This document shows, piece after piece, positions 23,813 to 33,393 of a stretch of DNA of 64,000 bases. The notes under the pieces are model-generated. The model ran no database searches. It was not told the origin of the DNA and worked only from the letters and a program-made list of their open reading frames with translations. Each line of letters begins with the position of its first letter. Within the stretch, counting starts at the first letter, position 1. The translations under genes and the position numbers were made by a program. Where the stretch lies: contig DATHDP010000148.1 in the NCBI GenBank assembly GCA_035318985.1, forward strand, positions 6,951 through 70,950, in the 5' to 3' direction. This stretch comes from VBAS01 sp035318985 (lineage in GTDB: Bacteria; Bacteroidota; Bacteroidia; Chitinophagales; Chitinophagaceae).

Positions 23813-24157
23813 TTTAGGTAAAGGATGATCCAATGTTTCACAATGTTAAAATACTTATGTACGCCAGATAAGTATTATACGGTTAATTAACGGTAAACCC
23901 GGGTTCTCTAATTGCTACCAGGTCTTAATTAACTTAAACTCATACAGGCGAAAAAATCTTAGGATTCTTTTTAATGGACCAGGGCATAAAGCAGCAAATA
24001 ACTGTTATTAAACAGGCAGCTTCAAAGACTGTTTTTACCAATTATCAAATTATGCGCATGAACGGCCCCTAATCCCAACCCATTTTACTAAGATTCATTT
24101 AAATACCCTATTTTGCGAGCAGTACCATCAACCTTATTTTAACCAAATCAATGCTCT
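23813..24157. other. divergent intergenic region
   Basis: About 345 bp between the divergent small gene and the TolB/TPR gene; no ORF or RNA recognised. It holds an 8-bp inverted repeat AATACTTA/TAAGTATT (23850-23857 and 23869-23876) and a GTTAATTAAC palindrome shortly after. These may be binding sites for control of the two divergent units. I see no clear TAnnTTTG promoter. Confidence 0.5.
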
Positions 24158-25789
24158 ATGGGAGCAAAAGAAAATTCTTACATAAGTGAGATCAAAGCAC
24201 AATTAAAAAGAATTGTTTCCACCCCTGCTTTTAAAAGCTCACGAATATTATCAGGTTTTCTTGAATTTGTCACAGAGAAAACTCTTGCCGGTAAAGAAGA
24301 CGAGATCAAAGAATATTCTATTGGCATAAGCGTATTATCCCGCAATATTGATTTTAACCCCCAGCTGGATGCGATCGTTCGAATACATGCCGGCAGGTTA
24401 AGAAGAGCATTGAAAGAATATTATTATGATGCAGGCAAGAACGATCCGATCGTAATTGAAATTCCCAAAGGAAGTTATATCCCGGTTTTTCAACCGAAAA
24501 AAACAATTGAGATCAACAACGCTATTGTTGAAAAAGTAAAGCCGGCAAGATTTAAACCTGTAGTGGCCGTATTTCCATTCAGAAATATCAGCCAGGATTC
24601 TTCAAGAGATTTTTTTGCTGATGGATTAGGTGAACAATTAAGTACAGAGCTAACATTGTTTTATGAACTAGCTGTGATCTCTTATAATTCTTCACGTCAC
24701 GTTGCCAGCAAAACTAATGATGTAAAAGAAGCTGCAATCTTATTAGGAGCTAAATATGTATTAACGGGAAGTATCCAACATGACAATAAGCATCTTCGTA
24801 TCTGGGTACAGTTGATCTTATGTGAAAATGGAGAACAATTATGGGCAAGATCTTTCCAACGAAATAATACAGCTTCCGGCATTTTTGAAATTCAGAATGA
24901 AATTGTAAAAAGTATATTAACTGCAATTGGTGGATATTATGGCGCTATTACCAGGGATATGATGAAAGTGCCAGATGGCAATCATACAAACGGTATACAT
25001 AGTCTGGATGCGATATCCTTGTATTATCACTATCAAAAAGTCTGGACTTCTGAAGCTTTGCAAAAAGCAATTAATGCTTTAGAAGCCGCTGTAAAAGCAG
25101 ACCCCGAATACGCACTGGCATGGGCCATGTTAGGAGAATTGTACCTTGATGATAAAGTATTAGCCTTTAAAAAAATAAAGAACCCATTAGAGGAAGGTTT
25201 AAAATGTGCTTTGCGTGCAGTTAATATTGATCCTAAATGTCAACATGCTTACCAGGCACTGGCATGGATATATTTATTTTATCATAACCGTGAGGAATGC
25301 CTGAAATCAGTTGATCAGTGTATAGCCATTAACCCAAATGCCGCTGATGTGTGGGGCGCAATGGGATTTGTGCTGATATGCGCCGGAGAATTTGACAGAG
25401 GATTTATTCTTTTACAGGATGCTATTCAGCATAATCCATATGGCCCCTGGTGGTTTAATGCAGGATTTGTCTTTCACTATCTCTATAAAAAAGATTACCT
25501 AAACGCCAATCATTGGATGGAGAAGATCGATATGCCTCAATTGCTATGGGATCCGATGCTTAAAGCGTCCGTTCAAGGTCATTTAAATCGCACAGAAGAA
25601 GCTGGCAAAAACCTGAAGTTGCTCAATCAATTGCTTCCTGATCCCGCGAACCAGGTAAAGACAATCATTGAGTCATTTTTATTATCAAATGATCTGAATA
25701 AAGAGATCTTAACAGGTTTGAAAAAAGCGGGACTTAATTCAGCATCTCAAAAAAAAATATCAACATTGAAAGGTAGTTCGCTCAACTAG
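24158..25789 (+). CDS. TolB-like / TPR protein with N-terminal regulatory domain
   Basis: 543 aa, no signal peptide or membrane helix. Residues ~1-115 match the N-terminal domain seen in bacterial adenylate-cyclase-like and CadC-like regulators (AGKEDEIKEYSIGISVLSRN...IVRIHAGRLRRALKEYY). Residues ~130-250 form a TolB/FlgO-like fold (VVAVFPFRNIS, DFFADGLGEQLSTELT, VLTGSIQ). The rest holds tetratricopeptide-type helical repeats (ALEAAVKADPEYALAWAMLGELYLD). Cytoplasmic sensor or regulator by analogy; no catalytic cyclase domain is present. The neighbouring sulfatase locus may be its target, which is inference. Confidence 0.85.
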   Translation: MGAKENSYISEIKAQLKRIVSTPAFKSSRILSGFLEFVTEKTLAGKEDEIKEYSIGISVLSRNIDFNPQLDAIVRIHAGRLRRALKEYYYDAGKNDPIVIEIPKGSYIPVFQPKKTIEINNAIVEKVKPARFKPVVAVFPFRNISQDSSRDFFADGLGEQLSTELTLFYELAVISYNSSRHVASKTNDVKEAAILLGAKYVLTGSIQHDNKHLRIWVQLILCENGEQLWARSFQRNNTASGIFEIQNEIVKSILTAIGGYYGAITRDMMKVPDGNHTNGIHSLDAISLYYHYQKVWTSEALQKAINALEAAVKADPEYALAWAMLGELYLDDKVLAFKKIKNPLEEGLKCALRAVNIDPKCQHAYQALAWIYLFYHNREECLKSVDQCIAINPNAADVWGAMGFVLICAGEFDRGFILLQDAIQHNPYGPWWFNAGFVFHYLYKKDYLNANHWMEKIDMPQLLWDPMLKASVQGHLNRTEEAGKNLKLLNQLLPDPANQVKTIIESFLLSNDLNKEILTGLKKAGLNSASQKKISTLKGSSLN

Positions 25790-25877
25790 TATCTGCCGGT
25801 TTTATATTCCCTTCTTTTCTTCTTCGATATCGATCACCAAACCTGATGAATAGTTCAAGTTTAGAACTGCCAATCTT

Positions 25878-25885
25878 TATCTTTG
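25878..25885 (+). promoter_or_regulatory. -7 element before the Gfo/Idh gene
   Basis: TATCTTTG fits TAnnTTTG and lies 17 bp before ATG 25903. A matching TTTG at -33 is not evident, so it is a partial promoter match. Confidence 0.5.
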
Positions 25886-25902
25886 AGCATTAAATAAATA
25901 AC

Positions 25903-26883
25903 ATGCTCAAGGTTGGAGTTTTTGGCGTTGGTCATCTTGGTAAATTTCACTTGAATAACTGGAAAGAAATTGCAGGATGCGAACTTGTCGGCTTTTATGA
26001 TCCGGATGAAAAAAATGCGGAAGAAGTAATTGCAAAATATGGATTGAAAAGATTTAATGATCCCGGCGAGCTTCTGACTGAGATCGATGCGGCCGATATT
26101 GTAGCGCCAACTGATCATCATTTCTCTCTTTGTGAAGCCGCTATCAGGAAAGGCAAACATGTTTTTGTAGAAAAACCATTGGCCCAAACAATGGATGAGG
26201 CGCATGCACTTGTAAAACTGGTAAGAGAATCAAATGTAAAATTGCAGGTAGGACATGTGGAAAGATTTAATCCTGCTTTTCTCGCTGTAAAAGATCTGAA
26301 ATTAAATCCAATGTTCATCGAGGTGCACCGGCTTGCACAGTTTAATCCAAGAGGTACAGAAGTAAGCGTTATTCTTGACCTGATGATCCATGACATTGAC
26401 ATTATCTTAAGCATTGTAAAAAGTGATGTAAAATATATTTCTGCAAGCGGTGTTGGAGTAATGACAGAAACACCAGATATCGCTAACGTAAGAATTGAAT
26501 TTAATAATGGATGTGTTGCCAATCTTACTTCATCACGGATCTCTATGAAAAAAATGCGCAAGATCCGCATCTTTCAAAAAGATGCTTATATCGGCATCGA
26601 TTTCCTGAATAAAAAATCAGAGATCATAAAATTAAAGGATGAGGAAACAGATGATACAAATGTTTTCACCTTTGATATTGATACGCTAAATGGTAAGAAA
26701 AGTATTGCCATATCCAATCCCCAGGTTCCGGATATAAATGCAATAAAGAAGGAACTGGAAGAATTTAAAAATGCGATCGAAAAAAATACTAGAACTATTG
26801 TTTCTGAGATTGATGGATTGATGGCCATGGATGTGGCACACCAGATTTTACAAAAGATAGGTAATAACGTGATCACACGCTGA
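25903..26883 (+). CDS. Gfo/Idh/MocA family oxidoreductase
   Basis: 326 aa. N-terminal NAD(P) Rossmann fold (KVGVFGVGHLGKFH) and the family EKP motif (GKHVFVEKPLAQT), with a C-terminal alpha/beta substrate domain (LMIHDIDIILSIV). The family oxidises or reduces sugar and related hydroxyls. Its stop overlaps the start of the sugar transferase gene (TGATG), so the two are coupled, which points to sugar-nucleotide or glycolipid precursor modification. Specific substrate unknown. Confidence 0.92.
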   Translation: MLKVGVFGVGHLGKFHLNNWKEIAGCELVGFYDPDEKNAEEVIAKYGLKRFNDPGELLTEIDAADIVAPTDHHFSLCEAAIRKGKHVFVEKPLAQTMDEAHALVKLVRESNVKLQVGHVERFNPAFLAVKDLKLNPMFIEVHRLAQFNPRGTEVSVILDLMIHDIDIILSIVKSDVKYISASGVGVMTETPDIANVRIEFNNGCVANLTSSRISMKKMRKIRIFQKDAYIGIDFLNKKSEIIKLKDEETDDTNVFTFDIDTLNGKKSIAISNPQVPDINAIKKELEEFKNAIEKNTRTIVSEIDGLMAMDVAHQILQKIGNNVITR

Positions 26884-28310
26884 TGAAGCAAACCAAACCA
26901 ATTCATATCGCCTGGTATGTCTTTTCTGATTTCTTAATGGCCTCATTGGCATGGGGCATCATGTATTTTTTGCGTAAATATTTTTTAGGGCTTACTATTA
27001 GTGAGAATGGCGAATTAGCGATCGATGATAATTTTTGGTTAGGTATCACTCTTGTTCCGGTAGGCTGGGTTATCCTTTATACACTTGTCGGTTCCTATCG
27101 TGCTTTATATAAAAAATCAAAACTGCAGGAAATAACAACTGTGTTTATTTGTAGCCTGATCGGTACCGCCTTTCTTTATTTCACAATTATTCTTAACGAC
27201 ATAGAGGACGACAATAAGTCTTATAAATATTATTACGTTGCCTACTTTACGTTGCTTGGCATTCATTTGCTATTAACAATTACTGGCCGGCTGATCATTC
27301 TCAATATAACGGAAAGTCAATTGCAGTCAGGAAAGATTTTTTTTAATACACTAATGATCGGGAACGATGAGACAGCTATAAAAATTTATACTGATACCAA
27401 TAAAAATTTTCACAATACAGGATACAGGTATATTGGTTTTGTGAGCACCGCTACAAATGGAAATCATAACATCAGGAGCCACATGCCTGAGTTAGGACGT
27501 CTTGATCACCTTGAAAAAGTCATTGATGAAAACAATGTTAAACAGGTGGTAATTGCCCTGGAAAAATCGGAGCAATCTGGAATGGAAAAGATCATCAATC
27601 GCTTGAGCGAAAAAGATGTCGAGATAAAGATCCTTCCCGATACATTAGACATTCTTTCCGGCTCCGTAAAAATAAATAATGTTTTTGGCGCAGTTCTAAT
27701 TGACCTGCAAACTGGATTAATGCCCGTTTGGCAACAAAACATAAAACAGGTGCTTGATATCATGATCGCAGCAATTTTTCTTATTATTCTATCCCCACTA
27801 TTTCTCTATATAGCGATCAGAGTTAGGTTATCATCGAAAGGTCCTATCATTTTCAAACAGGAAAGGATCGGCTATAAAGGCAAGCCTTTTATGATGTATA
27901 AATTCAGATCGATGATAGTTGGTGCGGAAAATGAAGGTCCGTCACTTTCATCAAAAAATGATCAGCGAGTTACTGTATGGGGAAGAAAAATGCGCAAATG
28001 GCGGATGGATGAATTACCTCAATTATGGAATATCATTAAAGGGGAAATGAGCCTTGTAGGACCAAGACCTGAACGAAAATTTTATATTGAGCAGGTTGTT
28101 GCAAAATCTCCATACTATAAATATTTGTTGAAAGTAAAACCGGGCCTTACCAGTTGGGGCATGGTGCAATTTGGTTATGCTGAAAATGTCGAAGAAATGA
28201 TCGAACGCAGTAAGTTTGACCTGCTTTATATCGAAAACATTTCCCTTGCTCTTGATTTTAAGATCATGATACATACATTGAGGATTATCTTCCTTGGTAA
28301 GGGCAAATAG
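26883..28310 (+). CDS. undecaprenyl-phosphate sugar phosphotransferase (bacterial sugar transferase family)
   Basis: 475 aa. Four to five N-terminal membrane helices, a central nucleotide-binding-like (CoA-binding-type) segment (NTLMIGNDETAIKIY), then a membrane re-entrant helix and the PF02397-type catalytic domain: FKQERIGYKGKPFMMYKFRSM, WRMDELPQLWNIIKGEMSLVGPRPE. Enzymes of this type load the first sugar-1-phosphate on undecaprenyl phosphate for exopolysaccharide or O-antigen synthesis. No glycosyltransferase cluster follows, so the polymer is encoded elsewhere. Translationally coupled to the Gfo/Idh gene. Confidence 0.92.
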   Translation: MKQTKPIHIAWYVFSDFLMASLAWGIMYFLRKYFLGLTISENGELAIDDNFWLGITLVPVGWVILYTLVGSYRALYKKSKLQEITTVFICSLIGTAFLYFTIILNDIEDDNKSYKYYYVAYFTLLGIHLLLTITGRLIILNITESQLQSGKIFFNTLMIGNDETAIKIYTDTNKNFHNTGYRYIGFVSTATNGNHNIRSHMPELGRLDHLEKVIDENNVKQVVIALEKSEQSGMEKIINRLSEKDVEIKILPDTLDILSGSVKINNVFGAVLIDLQTGLMPVWQQNIKQVLDIMIAAIFLIILSPLFLYIAIRVRLSSKGPIIFKQERIGYKGKPFMMYKFRSMIVGAENEGPSLSSKNDQRVTVWGRKMRKWRMDELPQLWNIIKGEMSLVGPRPERKFYIEQVVAKSPYYKYLLKVKPGLTSWGMVQFGYAENVEEMIERSKFDLLYIENISLALDFKIMIHTLRIIFLGKGK

Positions 28311-28369
28311 TCATTTTAGATTTCAGATTGCGGATTTTAGATTTTATTTTTGGAATCAAATTCCATCCT

Positions 28370-31237
28370 TTGAGAAAACTCGTTTTCTTCCTGCTCATAA
28401 CGCATATTTCACAGTTCCCAGCCTTTTCACAATATTGGCAGCAACAGGTCAACTATACGATCGATGTATCATTAAATGACAAACAACATGTTTTAGATGG
28501 ATTTGAAAAGATCGAATACATCAACAATTCTCCCGACACCTTAAAATTCATATGGTTTCATGTATGGCCAAATGCCTATAAGAATGATAAAACAGCCTTC
28601 ACTGATCAGTCATTAGAAAATGGTAACACTAAATTCTATTTCTCAAATAAAGAAGACCGGGGATATATCAATAAACTTGAATTCAGGGTAAATGATCAAA
28701 CAGCATCTACAGAAGATCATCCACAGCATATTGATATCATAAAACTTGTTTTACCATCACCATTGCCACCGGGACAAAAAATAATTATCACAACACCCTT
28801 CCATGTAAAACTTCCTTTCAATTTTTCACGTGGTGGTCATGATGGTGAATCTTACCAGGCAACACAGTGGTATCCTAAACCAGCAGTCTATGATCATAAA
28901 GGCTGGCATCCTATTCCCTATCTTGACCAGGGTGAGTTTTACGGTGAGTTTGGAAATTTTGATGTCAATATAACGTTGCCTAAGAACTATGTAGTAGCCG
29001 CCACCGGTGATCTGCAGAATGCTGATGAAAAAAACTGGTTGCTGACGAGATCATCCTTTACATGGGAGCCAAAGAAAGAAAAGTACAAAACCAAATATGG
29101 TCAGACAAAGACGAAAACTCAATTATATCCTACTTCATCTTCTGAATTAAAAACAGTAAAATATATTCAAACCAATGTTCATGATTTTGCATGGTTTGCC
29201 GATAAACGTTTTATTGTAAAACATGATACTTGTAAACTTGTTTCCGGAAAGATCATCGATGCTTACGCATTTTATACGCCATCAGAATCCGAAACATGGA
29301 AAAATAGCTTGCAAACTGTTGAAGATGCTATCCGAACAAGAAGTGAATGGGTTGGCGAATATCCATACAATGTTGTAAGCGCTGTGCAAGGCCCTAATGG
29401 TTTTGGAGGAGGAATGGAATATCCAACGATCACTTTAATTTCTCCGCAAGCAAATGAAAAATTGCTTGAGTTTACAATTGCACATGAAGTTGGTCATAAC
29501 TGGTTTTACGGAATTCTCGGAACAAATGAAAGGCTGCATCCATGGATGGATGAAGGCATCACTACTTTTTATGATAACCGTTATGCACAATGGAAATATG
29601 GGGGTAAAGGTGAGGTACAATTCGGTTCCCAAAGTTTTGCTGTAAAAGATGCAGAAAGATTGCTGTTTGAAAGCAAAGCGGTGGTCAATAAAGATCAGCC
29701 AATTAATTTGGAGGGGGACAAATTCACCAATATGAATTATGACCTTGTCGCTTACTATAAAACAGGTGCCTGGTTGGAGCTGGTTGAAAAAAAATTAGGT
29801 AATGCGACATTTGATAAAGCTATGCAGGAATATTATCGCCAATGGCAATTCAAACATCCCTACCCCGAAGACTTTAAAAAAGTTTTAGAAAGCACCAGTG
29901 GGCAAAACCTTGATACAGAATTTGCACTACTTGATAAAAAAGGAACGCTGCCGGGTATGGAAAGAAAAGGGACAAAAATAATTTTTCCTTATTCAGCAAA
30001 AGCTGTTGTCTCTTACTTAAAAGATCCTTCAAAGAATGCTTTGTTCATTTCACCTGTAATGGGTGCAAATGTTTACGATAAATTCATGATTGGCGCAGTT
30101 ATATCAAATTACAAATTGCCTCCTTCACGTTTCCAGTTTTTTGCCGCGCCACTTTATTCAACCGGCGCCAAAAAGTTAAATGGTATAGGGAAAATGGAAT
30201 ACTCCTTCTACCCTTCACGTACGTTTAAAAAAATAAATGTTTTTCTGAATGGATCGACTTTCTCCATGAATAGTTTTGAAAAAGAAGATGGCAAAGAAGT
30301 AACAGCAAGCTTTCAAAAACTTGTTCCCGGAATCCGCTTTACACTGAATGAAAAAAATGTTCGTGGCAGCAGGAATAGGTATATTCAATGGAAAACATTT
30401 TTCATAAATGAAGAGTCATTCAATATTTCCTATGACAGCGCTTTCACACCAACAGATACTATCATTACCCAAAATGTAAATACCGATAGCGAAGATCGTA
30501 CACTTCATCAATTAAAATTTGTTGTTGAAAATTTCAGGACTCTTTATCCTTATAAGGCCGAATTAAATCTCGAACATGGAAAAGATTTTATAAGAGCAGG
30601 TTTTACGGGTAATTATTTTTTCAATTATCCAAAACAAGGCGGCCTTGACCTTCGGGTATTTGCTGGTAAATTTTTCTATTTAGGCTCTCAAACTTATACC
30701 AAAGAATTCGCCACTGATCGCTATCAACTCAATATGACCGGTCCGAACGGTTCCGAAGACTATACCTACAGCGATTATTTTCTCGGCCGAAATAAATTTG
30801 ACAAACTTCCGAGCCAGCAGATCATGATGCGTGATGGAGGATTTAAAATAAAAACCGACCTGTATGCCGATAAGGTTGGAAAAACAGATGGTTGGCTGGC
30901 GGCAATTAATTTGTCAACTACAATTCCACCAGGTATAAATCCACTTTCCATTTTGCCCATAAAAATTCCTTTAAAAGTCTTTTTTGATCTTGGCACTTAC
31001 GCTGATGCATGGGATAAAGACGCGGCTCTTGATCATTTTATTTTTGACGCTGGCTTGCAGCTTTCATTATTTTCCAACACAGTTAATATTTATGTACCGA
31101 TCATTTACAGTAGCATTTATAAAGATTATATCCAATCAGTGCTGGAAGAGAAAGGAAGATTTTGGAAAACAATATCGTTCAGTATAGATATTTCTAACTT
31201 CAGTCTTAGAAAAATAAACCGGGAACTGGATTTCTAA
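28370..31237 (+). CDS. M1 family metallopeptidase, secreted
   Basis: About 955 aa. No ATG is near; I place the start at TTG 28370, which opens a signal peptide (RKLVFFLLITHISQFPAFSQ). An earlier in-frame TTG at 28328 is an alternative (969 aa). Gluzincin motif HEVGHNWFYG, then E in HPWMDEGITTFYDNRY, the zinc site of aminopeptidase-N-like enzymes; a GGMEYP motif precedes it. The C-terminal ~400 residues are beta-rich and lack recognised domains. Periplasmic or surface peptidase. The stop overlaps the next gene (TAATG). Confidence 0.9.
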   Translation: MRKLVFFLLITHISQFPAFSQYWQQQVNYTIDVSLNDKQHVLDGFEKIEYINNSPDTLKFIWFHVWPNAYKNDKTAFTDQSLENGNTKFYFSNKEDRGYINKLEFRVNDQTASTEDHPQHIDIIKLVLPSPLPPGQKIIITTPFHVKLPFNFSRGGHDGESYQATQWYPKPAVYDHKGWHPIPYLDQGEFYGEFGNFDVNITLPKNYVVAATGDLQNADEKNWLLTRSSFTWEPKKEKYKTKYGQTKTKTQLYPTSSSELKTVKYIQTNVHDFAWFADKRFIVKHDTCKLVSGKIIDAYAFYTPSESETWKNSLQTVEDAIRTRSEWVGEYPYNVVSAVQGPNGFGGGMEYPTITLISPQANEKLLEFTIAHEVGHNWFYGILGTNERLHPWMDEGITTFYDNRYAQWKYGGKGEVQFGSQSFAVKDAERLLFESKAVVNKDQPINLEGDKFTNMNYDLVAYYKTGAWLELVEKKLGNATFDKAMQEYYRQWQFKHPYPEDFKKVLESTSGQNLDTEFALLDKKGTLPGMERKGTKIIFPYSAKAVVSYLKDPSKNALFISPVMGANVYDKFMIGAVISNYKLPPSRFQFFAAPLYSTGAKKLNGIGKMEYSFYPSRTFKKINVFLNGSTFSMNSFEKEDGKEVTASFQKLVPGIRFTLNEKNVRGSRNRYIQWKTFFINEESFNISYDSAFTPTDTIITQNVNTDSEDRTLHQLKFVVENFRTLYPYKAELNLEHGKDFIRAGFTGNYFFNYPKQGGLDLRVFAGKFFYLGSQTYTKEFATDRYQLNMTGPNGSEDYTYSDYFLGRNKFDKLPSQQIMMRDGGFKIKTDLYADKVGKTDGWLAAINLSTTIPPGINPLSILPIKIPLKVFFDLGTYADAWDKDAALDHFIFDAGLQLSLFSNTVNIYVPIIYSSIYKDYIQSVLEEKGRFWKTISFSIDISNFSLRKINRELDF

Positions 31238-32157
31238 TGACAACCGGAGATCAAATAAGATATTTACAGCATAAAGAAATTGATAAAGCAAAATGGGATG
31301 CATGTATTGAGCAGGCACCCAATGGTCTAATCTATTCATATTCCTACTACCTTGATGCCATGTCAAAACATTGGGATGCTCTTATCCTAAAGGATTATAA
31401 AGCCGTAATGCCGTTAACGTGGAATAAGAAATATGGCTTTTATTATTTGTATCAACCTGCTTTTACCGCCTCGCTTGGTGTGTTTGGTAAGAATTTAACC
31501 AAAGAGATCATTGATGATTTTTTTAATATGATCCCTTCAAAATTCAAATTGGTTGAGATCTCTTTAAATAGCGGGAATATAATTGGTGAAACGAAAAGCT
31601 TTTCACTATTAAGAAGTAACTATATTCTTAATTTGAATAAGCTCTACGAAGAAATTTATAAAGCCTATCGTGATAACCATAAAAGGAATATTAGTAAAGC
31701 CCTTCAATTAGGATACAGTGTAAGTAAAGAAATTCCTGTTGATGAAATAATACAATTGAACAAAGCACAATTGCAACATGTTGATGGTACAAAACCGGAA
31801 GATTACCCGAATTTTAAAAGGCTCTATGAATTTCTAAAAAATAAAGAGCAGGCAAAAACATATGCCATTGTTGATTCGAAAAATAAAGTACTTGCTTCGG
31901 CAGTTTTCTTTTTCTCGCACAACCGTGCTTATTATATAATGGTAGGTAATCATCCGGATGGAAAAACCATTGGTGCATCACATGCATTGATCGATGCGTT
32001 TATTAAAGATCATGCAGGTCAGGATCTCATTCTTGATTTTGAAGGATCCGATATTCGGAATCTTGCTTTTTTTTATAGCGGATTTGGGGCAACAGAAGAA
32101 ATTTATCCAGCATTAAAAATTAACCGACTACCATTTTATGTGAAGTGGATGAAGTGA
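31237..32157 (+). CDS. FemAB/GNAT-like acyltransferase-fold protein
   Basis: 306 aa, no signal peptide. The second half resembles BioF2/FemAB-type GNAT domains: YRDNHKRNISKALQLGYSV, KTYAIVDSKNKVLASAVFFFSHNRAYYIM, ASHALIDAFIKDHAGQDLILDFEGS. Proteins of this type add amino acids to peptidoglycan precursors or acylate sugars and lipids; substrate not determinable here. It overlaps the M1 peptidase stop codon by one base, so it is coupled to that gene. Confidence 0.78.
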   Translation: MTTGDQIRYLQHKEIDKAKWDACIEQAPNGLIYSYSYYLDAMSKHWDALILKDYKAVMPLTWNKKYGFYYLYQPAFTASLGVFGKNLTKEIIDDFFNMIPSKFKLVEISLNSGNIIGETKSFSLLRSNYILNLNKLYEEIYKAYRDNHKRNISKALQLGYSVSKEIPVDEIIQLNKAQLQHVDGTKPEDYPNFKRLYEFLKNKEQAKTYAIVDSKNKVLASAVFFFSHNRAYYIMVGNHPDGKTIGASHALIDAFIKDHAGQDLILDFEGSDIRNLAFFYSGFGATEEIYPALKINRLPFYVKWMK

Positions 32158-32195
32158 TAAAAGGTGTTTAAATTCTTTTATTGTCGTAAAAAAAT

Positions 32196-33338
32196 ATGCA
32201 AAAAAAACAAATTAGCCTAATGTTCTTCTGGTTATTATGCTTATCAGTAAATCTATATGCATTTCAAGGTAAGAAATTGCCAGGCAAGTATAAAAAGATA
32301 CAGCAATACCTGGATAAAGCAACCAAAAAGAAATTAGCCGGGGTTTCCATATATATACAAAGCCCCAAATATGGAGAATGGACGGCCAGTTCCGGATATG
32401 CAAATTTGCAGCATAAAGAACCCCTTCAAAAAGATCACATTTTTTCAATGGCAAGTATTGGAAAGATGTACAATGCTGTAGCCGTGCTAAAATTGAGTGA
32501 GGAAGGAAAAATTTATCTAGATGACAAAATAGAAAACTACCTGCCTGCCGAAATAATCAAAAATCTTCCCAATGCAAAAGATGTAACCATTAAGCACTTG
32601 CTTGGTCATACATCCGGATTTGCTAACTACGACAGTGACCCAGAGTTGAACAGACTCTACCTCTCAGGACTTTTAAAGCTTGATACGTTAAGCCATATAA
32701 ACGCTTTAAGACGATATGTGTTTGGAAAAAAAGCCCTATGCCTTCCAGGTTCGGAATATCATTATAGCAGTACAAACTACATGTTGCTGGCTATGATTGT
32801 TGACCATGTGGTTCCTGAAGGTCATTCTCATTATTTGAACAAACTGATTGGTGAGCATGGATTTTCAAATACCTATTATCGGCAAACCCCTCCTCATAAA
32901 AACGTTACTTACTATGGTGACCTTAATCAAGATGAAGTGGCAGAGGATATAACTGCCCAGACTATTGAAACAACCAACTGGTTTATAGGAGATGATGGTG
33001 TGTATGCAACCAACGAAGATGCCGCACATTTTTTGCAAGACCTTATGAAAGGCAAAATCCTGAATCCGCAATCTCTGAAAGAAATGACAACCTGGAACAA
33101 CGATAAAAAGCCTGATTATGGATTAGGATTAATGGCAGACAAATCATTTCCATATAAATTTTTGATGGGGCATAGTGGAAGAGGAATTGGAACAACAACC
33201 GACCTGTATTACTTTCCCAAACAAGACATGACTATTGCCATTTTTTGTAATAATGGATTGAGGGCCGCAGCACCAGGTTTTGGAAAATCATACAATAAAA
33301 TGAGAGCCCGAATTATAAAGAAGCTTTTTCTTTTTTGA
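32196..33338 (+). CDS. serine hydrolase, beta-lactamase/D-Ala-D-Ala carboxypeptidase family
   Basis: 380 aa with signal peptide (MQKKQISLMFFWLLCLSVNL...). Class C beta-lactamase-related fold: SxxK in MASIGKMYN, YxN in YHYSSTNYMLLA, and HSG in MGHSGRGIGTTTD. This family includes esterases, peptidases and penicillin-binding proteins; true beta-lactamase activity is not implied. Last gene of the plus-strand run, convergent with the LysM gene. Confidence 0.9.
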   Translation: MQKKQISLMFFWLLCLSVNLYAFQGKKLPGKYKKIQQYLDKATKKKLAGVSIYIQSPKYGEWTASSGYANLQHKEPLQKDHIFSMASIGKMYNAVAVLKLSEEGKIYLDDKIENYLPAEIIKNLPNAKDVTIKHLLGHTSGFANYDSDPELNRLYLSGLLKLDTLSHINALRRYVFGKKALCLPGSEYHYSSTNYMLLAMIVDHVVPEGHSHYLNKLIGEHGFSNTYYRQTPPHKNVTYYGDLNQDEVAEDITAQTIETTNWFIGDDGVYATNEDAAHFLQDLMKGKILNPQSLKEMTTWNNDKKPDYGLGLMADKSFPYKFLMGHSGRGIGTTTDLYYFPKQDMTIAIFCNNGLRAAAPGFGKSYNKMRARIIKKLFLF

Positions 33339-33393
33339 GTAAGATGGCATCTAAGCCTCGATATATTTAGGTGACGTTTGATAAAATTTCTTG

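Noticed and set aside
32196..33338. Beta-lactamase resistance gene
   Set aside because: The SxxK/YxN/HSG pattern fits the broad serine hydrolase family; specific class C residues for antibiotic hydrolysis cannot be assigned.
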